Below, piece after piece: positions 1 through 4,104 of a stretch of DNA of 6,425 nt. Source of the DNA: Planctomycetota bacterium (GTDB lineage: Bacteria > Planctomycetota > DG-23 > SLPQ01). The translations under genes were made by a program, and so were the position numbers. Under the pieces are notes generated by a model. That model was given only the letters and a program-made list of their open reading frames with translations. It ran no database searches and had not been told where the DNA came from. How positions within the stretch are numbered: position 1 is the stretch's first letter; every line of letters starts with the position of its first letter. The stretch lies in assembly GCA_021160625.1 (NCBI GenBank), contig JAGHCE010000141.1, positions 1-6,425 of the forward strand, read 5' to 3'.

Positions 1-92
1 CGGCCTCAGCCGCGTTCCCCCCGCCTCAAACTGTATACCATGTCGTGGCACAACTTGTAAACCATGTCATGGCACTTGACATCCCCTCGCCC
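1..92 (+). repeat. Repeat A, left copy (inverted partner at 3970-4061)
   Basis: The reverse complement of 3970-4061 aligns to this segment without gaps, with 84 of 92 positions identical by hand. The mismatches are at 11, 45, 55, 56, 75 and 82-84. The copy may continue left of base 1, outside the window. It includes two near-identical 20-bp motifs spaced 24 bp apart. Its location beyond the 3' end of parB and its inverted partner beyond the 3' end of the opposite operon suggest a dispersed intergenic repeat or a pair of element ends. Confidence 0.9.
32..75 (+). repeat. Tandem 20-bp motif, two copies at 24-bp period
   Basis: Copy one (32-51) reads TGTATACCATGTCGTGGCAC and copy two (56-75) reads TGTAAACCATGTCATGGCAC, 18 of 20 identical. 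The second contains the interrupted palindrome CCATG-T-CATGG. Evenly spaced direct motifs beginning TGT are what one sees at transposon ends that bind transposase twice; IS481-family ends come to mind. That comparison is from memory, and no transposase gene lies in the window. Confidence 0.75.
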
Positions 93-109
93 CTACAGGC
101 GACTATGTG

Positions 110-128
110 CCACCCAATAGTAGGGTGG
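110..128. repeat. Small inverted repeat, possible hairpin
   Basis: CCACCC (110-115) and GGGTGG (123-128) are perfect complements separated by a 7-base loop. There is no T-run after it on either strand, so it is at best a weak hairpin. The equivalent position next to the right-hand repeat copy lacks it. Confidence 0.4.
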
Positions 129-166
129 ATATTCTTGTCTGCCGTCATTTATTCCGCTATTCCGCA

Positions 167-203
167 CGCGGCCCCCGTAGCAAAGAGGGGGCGAAGCCCT
201 CCC
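167..203 (+). repeat. Repeat B, left copy (identical inverted partner at 3900-3936)
   Basis: All 37 bases are identical to the reverse complement of 3900-3936. The repeat contains perfect inverted arms GCCCCC (171-176) and GGGGGC (187-192) around a 10-base loop. A second, competing pairing lies around the GGGCGAAGCCC core. In both places the repeat sits beyond the 3' end of an operon in the same orientation relative to transcription: 123 bp past the parB stop and 24 bp past the metallophosphoesterase stop. It may work as a terminator or RNA-stabilising hairpin, or be a parasitic repeat that tolerates such sites. Confidence 0.9.
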
Positions 204-283
204 ACCAGTGGCACATTGACCGCGCGCTTTTTTCCGAACGGTCGCCCACTACCGCTACGGGAGAGATGGTGGGAGGCACAACC

Positions 284-306
284 GGATATGACTATACGTC
301 ATATCC
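284..306. repeat. Palindrome C downstream of parB, possible terminator hairpin
   Basis: GGATATGAC (284-292) and GTCATATCC (298-306) are perfect 9-bp inverted arms around TATAC. The palindrome starts 20 bp past the parB stop codon on the minus strand. No T-run follows it, so a classic intrinsic terminator is not supported. A similar sequence lies just past the rmlD stop (4072-4093), which argues for a repeated element tied to gene ends rather than a unique operator. Confidence 0.6.
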
Positions 307-325
307 AGGGTAGCCCCCCATGCCG

Positions 326-1162
326 TCAGATATCCAGGCGGTCGACTATCCTGGTCAGGTCATCCGACGAGTAGTACTCGATCACAATCCTCCCGTGCCG
401 CTTGCCCTGGCGGATATCCACCTTCGTACCGAAGTGCGTACGCAGCCGGTATTCGAGGTCGATTATGTCGGGCGATTTCGCCTTGCGCGAACGGGGGCGG
501 GTGCTGCGTTTCGGGAGAACCAACGCCTCGGCCTGCCTGACCGAAAGACCCTTCTCGACGATGCGGCCGGCGGCCTCGATGATTGCCCGAGCGTTCTTGA
601 GGCCCAAAAGTGCCCGCGCATGCCCCATTGACAGTGCGCCGTCCCGGACCAGGCGCTGGACTTCGTCAGGCAGAGCGAGGAGCCGAATGGTGTTGGCGAC
701 AGTGGAGCGATCCTGGCCGACCTTGGCGGCGGCTTCCTCCTGCGTCAGGCCAAAGCCCTCCATCAGCCGGCGGTATCCCAAGGCCCGGTCTATGGGGTTG
801 AGGTCCTCTCGCTGGATGTTCTCCACAAGGGCAAGTTCGAGGGCATGCCTGTCGTCGGCCTGGCGGACTATCACGGGGATTACCTCGAGACCCAGATCCT
901 TAGCCGCACGCCAGCGGCGTTCGCCGGCGATGAGCTCATAGCCGGACTCTGCAGGCCGGACAACCACGGGCTGAAGGATGCCGTCCTGGGCAATGGAGGC
1001 CTTCAGACTCTCGAAGGCCTCTCCGGAGATATCCTGCCTCGGCTGAAACCGGTTAGGGGCAACCGAATCCACCGGAACCCGGAGTATCTCGTTGGAGGAA
1101 AAGGCGACGGTGTCACTGACGAGGTCGTCGAATCCCCGCCCCAACTTCCTTTCCTGTGCCAC
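326..1162 (-). CDS. parB: ParB, chromosome-partitioning CTPase and DNA-binding protein
   Basis: ParB binds parS, then clamps and slides on DNA using CTP, building the nucleoprotein complex that ParA moves during segregation. The 278-residue product has a full ParB layout. The N-terminal motif KLGRGFDDL (6-14) is followed by FQPRQ (39-43) and the CTP-binding box GERRWRA (80-86). The second box ENIQRE is at 114-119, a helix-turn-helix lies near 139-162 (LTQEEAAAKVGQDRSTVANTIR), and the C-terminal dimerisation region is about 232-278. A basic linker (217-229) precedes that last domain. The start is GTG at 1162, fixed by a strong AGGGAGGT ribosome binding site 5 bases upstream and by the family N-terminus. 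The gene overlaps the end of parA by 50 bp, so the two are co-transcribed. The family assignment is certain; the chromosomal rather than plasmid role is inferred from the parS type and surrounding genes. Confidence 0.97.
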   Translation of the reverse strand: MAQERKLGRGFDDLVSDTVAFSSNEILRVPVDSVAPNRFQPRQDISGEAFESLKASIAQDGILQPVVVRPAESGYELIAGERRWRAAKDLGLEVIPVIVRQADDRHALELALVENIQREDLNPIDRALGYRRLMEGFGLTQEEAAAKVGQDRSTVANTIRLLALPDEVQRLVRDGALSMGHARALLGLKNARAIIEAAGRIVEKGLSVRQAEALVLPKRSTRPRSRKAKSPDIIDLEYRLRTHFGTKVDIRQGKRHGRIVIEYYSSDDLTRIVDRLDI

Positions 1163-1907
1163 TTCGGACCTCCCTTGTCAGGCTTGCGTAGGCGAAGGCC
1201 GCACGGCAGCGCGGCGCATATTCGAAGATCGTCTTGGCGTGGCTTGAAGCCTCACAAAGCGCCTCGTCACGCACAATGACGGTCTCAAATACGTCGCGGC
1301 CGAAATGCCCGCGCACCTCCTCGGCCACATCGCGGTTGATATCCACGTTAGCGTCAAACATCGTCAGCAAAATCCCGTACATCTCCAATAGCGGGTTGGG
1401 GCCCCTATTGACGGACCGGATGATAGCAAGCATCTGGGCCAGCCCCTCCATTGCGAAGTACTCGCACTGCAGCGGCACAAGAACCCCGTCAGCGGCGACG
1501 AGCGCATTCGAGGTGAAGATTCCAAGCGACGGCGGACAGTCAAGAAGTATGTAGTCAAACGCCTCGCGATGGGCCGCCAGGGCCCTTTTGAGGCGAAAGT
1601 CCCTGTCCGGCACGGTGGCGAGGATCGTCGCGGTGGCGTGAAGGGAAGGCGCTGAAGGCAGGAGGGTCAGGCGCCGTATGCGCGTCTCCACGCAGCGTAC
1701 GGGAGAATCCGCCTGCAAGAGGTAGTGGTTCTGGGCCGGGTGGCCGATGATCCTTTCGCCGAGGCCGGAGGTGGCGTTGGCCTGGGGGTCGAAATCGACC
1801 AAGAGCACGTTTTTGTCCGCAAGGGCCAGGCCGTGGGCAAGAGTAATAGCAGTGGTGGTCTTCCCGACACCGCCTTTCTGGTTGGCTACGGCTATGGTTA
1901 TGGCCAT
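1113..1907 (-). CDS. parA: ParA/Soj, chromosome-partitioning ATPase
   Basis: ParA is the deviant Walker ATPase that binds nucleoid DNA as an ATP dimer and is released by ParB, moving the parS region. The 264-residue product has the deviant Walker A motif KGGVGKTTTA (11-20), the DFDPQANA A' motif (38-45) and the Walker B region LLDCPPSLG (121-129). It lacks an N-terminal helix-turn-helix domain, so it is the small Soj-type rather than P1-type plasmid ParA. The ATG at 1907 follows GGAGA (1913-1917) at 5 bases spacing. The last 17 or so residues, after LTREV, lie in the overlap with parB and look like a low-complexity extension rich in G, R and K; the family usually ends near LTREV. Its promoter overlaps parS, so control by ParB is likely. 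Confidence 0.97.
   Translation of the reverse strand: MAITIAVANQKGGVGKTTTAITLAHGLALADKNVLLVDFDPQANATSGLGERIIGHPAQNHYLLQADSPVRCVETRIRRLTLLPSAPSLHATATILATVPDRDFRLKRALAAHREAFDYILLDCPPSLGIFTSNALVAADGVLVPLQCEYFAMEGLAQMLAIIRSVNRGPNPLLEMYGILLTMFDANVDINRDVAEEVRGHFGRDVFETVIVRDEALCEASSHAKTIFEYAPRCRAAFAYASLTREVRSGTGKEVGAGIRRPRQ
1168..1175 (-). promoter_or_regulatory. Ribosome binding site of parB inside parA
   Basis: Read on the minus strand this is AGGGAGGT, near-perfect anti-Shine-Dalgarno complement, 5 bases before the parB GTG at 1162. It lies within the coding sequence of parA and decides the parB start, giving a real 50-bp gene overlap. Confidence 0.85.
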
Positions 1908-1918
1908 TTAGGTCTCCG

Positions 1919-1936
1919 ATGTTCCACGTGGAACAT
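1919..1936. promoter_or_regulatory. parS: parS centromere site
   Basis: ATGTTCCACGTGGAACAT is a perfect 18-bp palindrome. It contains the 16-bp parS form TGTTCCACGTGGAACA (1920-1935), which differs from the TGTTTCACGTGAAACA consensus only by a paired T/A to C/G change known from other bacteria. It lies 11 bp upstream of the parA start. It overlaps the last two bases of the parA -10 box and covers the predicted transcription start near 1928. ParB encoded next door is the expected ligand. No second full site was found in the window. Confidence 0.96.
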
Positions 1937-1962
1937 TATAGCGCGATGCGCGGCAGCCGCAA
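1935..1962 (-). promoter_or_regulatory. Promoter of parAB, sigma-70-like
   Basis: On the minus strand TTGCGG (1962-1957) and a perfect TATAAT (1940-1935) are separated by 16 bases. The -35 box matches the consensus only in its TTG. The predicted start point is near 1928, in the centre of parS, giving a leader of about 21 bases that includes the parA ribosome binding site. This arrangement predicts direct repression by ParB. Confidence 0.7.
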
Positions 1963-1973
1963 AAAAATTCGCC

Positions 1974-2001
1974 TTGATTCGCCGCCTTGCAGGGCTATAA
2001 T
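1974..2001 (+). promoter_or_regulatory. Promoter of the acylphosphatase operon, sigma-70-like
   Basis: TTGATT (1974-1979) and a perfect TATAAT (1996-2001) are separated by 16 bases. An A7 run at 1961-1967 lies just upstream and could act as an UP element. Transcription would start near 2008, giving a leader of about 22 bases with the ribosome binding site at 2016-2023. Its -35 box is 11 bp from that of the divergent parA promoter. Confidence 0.75.
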
Positions 2002-2015
2002 CCGGCCTACCTTGC

Positions 2016-2023
2016 GAGGGAGG
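2016..2023 (+). promoter_or_regulatory. Ribosome binding site deciding the acylphosphatase start
   Basis: GAGGGAGG lies 6 bases before GTG at 2030. This supports the 92-residue protein over a longer in-frame reading that begins at the ATG at 1919 within parS, upstream of the promoter. Confidence 0.85.
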
Positions 2024-2029
2024 CCCGCC

Positions 2030-2308
2030 GTGGCGCAGGCATTCAGGGCTGTGGCGCTTTATGCTGGCCGGGTACAGGGAGTCGGCTTTCGCTTCACTGC
2101 GGTCAACGTCGCCGCCCGATTCGCCGTCAAGGGCTATGTTCGCAACCTCCCCAGCGGCAAAGTGGAGGTCGTCGCCGAAGGCACCAGGGACGAGGTCCCG
2201 GCCTTTCTAACGGCCCTCAGAAAGGCAATGAGTAGGAATATCGACACCGTTGACATCACGTGGGCGACCGCGACGGCCGAATTTGAGGCATTTTCCGTAA
2301 GATTTTAG
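2030..2308 (+). CDS. acyP: Acylphosphatase
   Basis: This small cytoplasmic enzyme hydrolyses the carboxyl-phosphate bond of acyl phosphates such as acetyl phosphate or carbamoyl phosphate. The 92-residue product, a typical length for the family, has the signature GRVQGVGFR (13-21) with catalytic Arg21. It also has GYVRNLPSGKVEV (35-47) with catalytic Asn39. The start is GTG, chosen because of a strong GAGGGAGG site at 6 bases and a promoter ending just upstream. The same frame opens at the ATG at 1919, but the 37 extra residues translate parS and the promoter and are rejected. The gene leads an operon with the permease gene 11 bp downstream. No substrate link with its neighbours is evident. 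Confidence 0.94.
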   Translation: MAQAFRAVALYAGRVQGVGFRFTAVNVAARFAVKGYVRNLPSGKVEVVAEGTRDEVPAFLTALRKAMSRNIDTVDITWATATAEFEAFSVRF

Positions 2309-2319
2309 CGAGGAACCCG

Positions 2320-3135
2320 ATGAGAAGCGTAACGGTAGCGTTCGCAACCTTCCAGGAATCCATCAGACAGCCCGCCTTCTACGCATTGCTGGTCATCGGG
2401 GTTATGCTGTTGCTGTTTTCCTATGTCCTTCCCACCTTTCAGCTTGACACCGGCGAGGTCAAGTTCGTCCGCGACATCGGCCTGGGAACGTTTTCCCTGT
2501 GCATCCTTTTGCTCGGGATTTTCAGCGCTTCGAACCTCATTACCACCGAAATCGAGAACAAAACCGCAATGACGGTTATGTCCAAACCACTCAGGCGCCA
2601 TGAGTTTGTCCTGGGTAAGTATATGGGGATCGGCCTCGCTCTCGCCTTCCTGGGCCTATTCCTGACGGTGGTCTTCCTGGCCGTTATTGTCGGTAAAGTG
2701 GCCGGCGGCGATATCGTCTACCGAAAAGTCCAGCCCTACCAAGCGATATTGCCGGAAATCACGGTCGTTTTCCCCGGCCTTTTTCTCGGGTTTCTCCAGG
2801 CCTTGATCCTCGTGGCCGTCAGTGTGGCGCTTTCGATCAGGCTCCCTATGATCCTCAACGTGTCCATCTCCTTTGCGCTCTTTATCCTGGCCAACATCTC
2901 AGGCCCGCTCGTCGACTACCTTGCCAGAGAGCACAGCATCTTCACCGCGACAGCCAGGTACATTTTCTACGTGTTGCCAAACCTCCGCAGCGCCGTCGAG
3001 GTGAATAGTGCAATAGGCCTCGGTCGCTTCGTCCCGGCATCCTTTGTCGCCTGGGCCGCTGTCTACAGCCTGCTCTACATTGCAGCGGCGCTCAGCTTCG
3101 CCGTTTTCCTCTTCCAGGACAAAGAACTCGGATAA
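2320..3135 (+). CDS. ABC-2 type transporter permease subunit
   Basis: This is an inner-membrane permease that should pair with an ATP-binding subunit to move an unknown substrate, most often exported. The 271-residue product has about six hydrophobic segments, near 20-39, 53-74, 102-125, 149-172, 176-196 and 241-265. Between segments two and three lies the ABC-2 family cytoplasmic motif TEIENKTAMTVMSKPLRR (76-93) followed by EFVLGKY (95-101). The ATG at 2320 has GAGGAA (2310-2315) 4 bases upstream. The region between the last two segments, about 197-240, is a longer polar loop. No ATPase gene adjoins it, so its partner must be elsewhere. A single-component membrane role cannot be excluded. 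The substrate is unknown. Confidence 0.88.
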   Translation: MRSVTVAFATFQESIRQPAFYALLVIGVMLLLFSYVLPTFQLDTGEVKFVRDIGLGTFSLCILLLGIFSASNLITTEIENKTAMTVMSKPLRRHEFVLGKYMGIGLALAFLGLFLTVVFLAVIVGKVAGGDIVYRKVQPYQAILPEITVVFPGLFLGFLQALILVAVSVALSIRLPMILNVSISFALFILANISGPLVDYLAREHSIFTATARYIFYVLPNLRSAVEVNSAIGLGRFVPASFVAWAAVYSLLYIAAALSFAVFLFQDKELG

Positions 3136-3150
3136 CAAGCGCAGAAAAAC

Positions 3151-3876
3151 GTGCGATACGCAATATTCGGAGATGTTCACTCGAATATAGAAGCCCTCGA
3201 CGCGGTTCTCGCAGCCATCGACGCGGAGAACTGCGACGAGATCTTCTGTTTGGGTGATATAGTCGGCTACGGGGCCAACCCGAAAGAATGCCTCGACCGG
3301 ATCCGCAACAGGCAAATCGTTACCGTTGCCGGTAACCACGATCTCGCCGCAGTCAACCGCTTTGACCTGACTTTCTTCAATTCATCAGCCAGAGAGGCGA
3401 TGCTCTACACTATCGGCCAGCTCACACCCTCGGATCTCGAATTCCTGGCAGCGCTGCCTCTCTCAAAGACGACAGCCAACTTTGCACTCGTCCACTCCTC
3501 CCCGCGAAAACCCGAGAATTTCGACTACATATTCACGATCCCGCAGGCAGAAGAGGCCTTCGAGGACGTCGAGGCAGACGTTACCTTCATTGGACACAGC
3601 CACGTGCCGGTCATTTTCTTCCAGGAATATGGCGAAACCGACGACATCGAAGCGTCGGAGTTCTACCTCAGGCGAAACCGCAAGATCATATTCAACTGTG
3701 GCAGTGTCGGCCAACCTCGCGACGGCGACCCCGATGCCTGTTATGCCATCTTTGACACGTCCATTGCCAAGCTCAAGCTCAAACGTGTCGCCTACGACGT
3801 GGATGCTGCCGCCAGGAAGATAATCGATGCTGATCTTCCGCTCATCCTCGCCGAACGCCTCTATAAGGGATACTAA
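3151..3876 (+). CDS. Metallophosphoesterase, calcineurin-like (COG0639/Metallophos_2 type)
   Basis: This is a cytoplasmic two-metal phosphoesterase; the family includes phosphodiesterases, nucleotide hydrolases and protein phosphatases, and the substrate cannot be read from sequence. The 241 residues carry every core motif: GDVHSN (7-12, metal ligands Asp8 and His10), GDIVGYG (35-41, Asp36), GNHD (61-64), the VHSS histidine (His115) and GHSH (148-151). The tail block NCGSVGQPRDGDP (182-194) is typical of the ApaH-related and YfcE-like branch. The GTG at 3151 is preferred because the first motif lies seven residues in, as in relatives. No clear ribosome binding site precedes it, and the 15-bp gap after the permease stop suggests coupled translation. 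It ends the operon, 24 bp before repeat B. Confidence 0.9.
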   Translation: MRYAIFGDVHSNIEALDAVLAAIDAENCDEIFCLGDIVGYGANPKECLDRIRNRQIVTVAGNHDLAAVNRFDLTFFNSSAREAMLYTIGQLTPSDLEFLAALPLSKTTANFALVHSSPRKPENFDYIFTIPQAEEAFEDVEADVTFIGHSHVPVIFFQEYGETDDIEASEFYLRRNRKIIFNCGSVGQPRDGDPDACYAIFDTSIAKLKLKRVAYDVDAAARKIIDADLPLILAERLYKGY

Positions 3877-3899
3877 CCCCCTCATCCGCAAGCCAGCCG

Positions 3900-3936
3900 G
3901 GGAGGGCTTCGCCCCCTCTTTGCTACGGGGGCCGCG
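3900..3936 (-). repeat. Repeat B, right copy, possible operon-end hairpin
   Basis: This is the exact reverse complement of 167-203. On the plus-strand transcript it begins 24 bases past the metallophosphoesterase stop. GCCCCC (3911-3916) can pair with GGGGGC (3927-3932) around a 10-base loop, or the first arm can pair with the GAGGGC just before it. The two folds exclude each other. A run of only three T bases follows the first arm, so a standard intrinsic terminator is uncertain. Confidence 0.9.
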
Positions 3937-3951
3937 CGCGTTGCGCGCGGC
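3931..3951 (+). terminator. Strong GC hairpin after the acylphosphatase operon
   Basis: GCCGCGCGC (3931-3939) and GCGCGCGGC (3943-3951) form a perfect 9-bp all-GC stem with a 3-base loop. It overlaps the end of repeat B and has no counterpart near the left copy. It lies 54 bases past the metallophosphoesterase stop. It has no T-run, so it may pause or protect RNA rather than end transcription by itself. Confidence 0.5.
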
Positions 3952-3969
3952 AGTCAACTGACCTTCCGC

Positions 3970-4061
3970 GGGCGAGGCATTGTCAAATGCCATGACATGG
4001 TTTACCGGTTGTGCCAGGACATGGTATACAGTTTGAGGCGGGGGGAACGCAGCTGAGGCCG
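3970..4061 (-). repeat. Repeat A, right copy (inverted partner at 1-92)
   Basis: Its reverse complement matches 1-92 at 84 of 92 positions without gaps. The copies diverge inside the block they enclose: 33 bp separate A and B here against 74 bp on the left. The outer edge cannot be compared because the left copy reaches the window boundary, so target-site duplications cannot be tested. Confidence 0.9.
3987..4030 (-). repeat. Tandem 20-bp motif, right copies at 24-bp period
   Basis: Read on the minus strand, TGTATACCATGTCCTGGCAC (4030-4011) and GGTAAACCATGTCATGGCAT (4006-3987) repeat the left-hand motif with the same 24-bp period. All four copies point into the 4-kb block, the arrangement expected of terminal inverted repeats. 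Confidence 0.75.
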
Positions 4062-4071
4062 TAGGCCGAAG

Positions 4072-4093
4072 CGGATATGACTATGTGTAATCC
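4072..4093. repeat. Partial copy of palindrome C past rmlD
   Basis: CGGATATGACTAT (4072-4084) is identical to 283-295. The second arm is degraded (GTAATCCC against GTCATATCC), so the hairpin is weaker. It lies 11 bp past the rmlD stop, as C lies just past the parB stop. A 13-bp match alone could be chance, but shared position and partial palindromy make a common origin more likely. Confidence 0.5.
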
Positions 4094-4104
4094 CACGGCG
4101 CTTT

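Larger units (their letters stand above)
1..325. other. Noncoding region downstream of parB
   Basis: This 325-bp stretch lies beyond the parB stop and holds no gene I can support. It carries repeat A (1-92), a small inverted repeat (110-128), repeat B (167-203) and palindrome C (284-306). The segment from about 204 to 283 has a T6 run at 228-233 and weak inverted arms at 218-222 and 239-243, but no clear terminator. The short open frames here read through the repeats and have no good ribosome binding site or recognisable protein motif. Confidence 0.75.

Noticed and set aside
1..325. CRISPR array from the evenly spaced 24-bp motifs
   Set aside because: There are only two copies per site, the spacer would be about 4 bp, and no cas gene is present.
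45..374. Open frames of 109 and 68 codons in the left noncoding region
   Set aside because: They read through repeats A and B, and the longer one runs into the 3' end of parB antisense. They lack ribosome binding sites and protein motifs; the shared RGPRSKEGAKPS stretch is translated repeat B.
3463..3993. 176-codon open frame on the minus strand
   Set aside because: It is antisense to the metallophosphoesterase and its start lies in repeat A; the only resemblance to another frame is the translated repeat B.
32..4030. Complete transposon with ends at 32 and 4030
   Set aside because: The motifs are oriented as terminal repeats, but the inverted identity continues 31 bp outside them, no transposase is present, and the enclosed genes are core functions. 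It is kept only as one reading of the inverted repeats.
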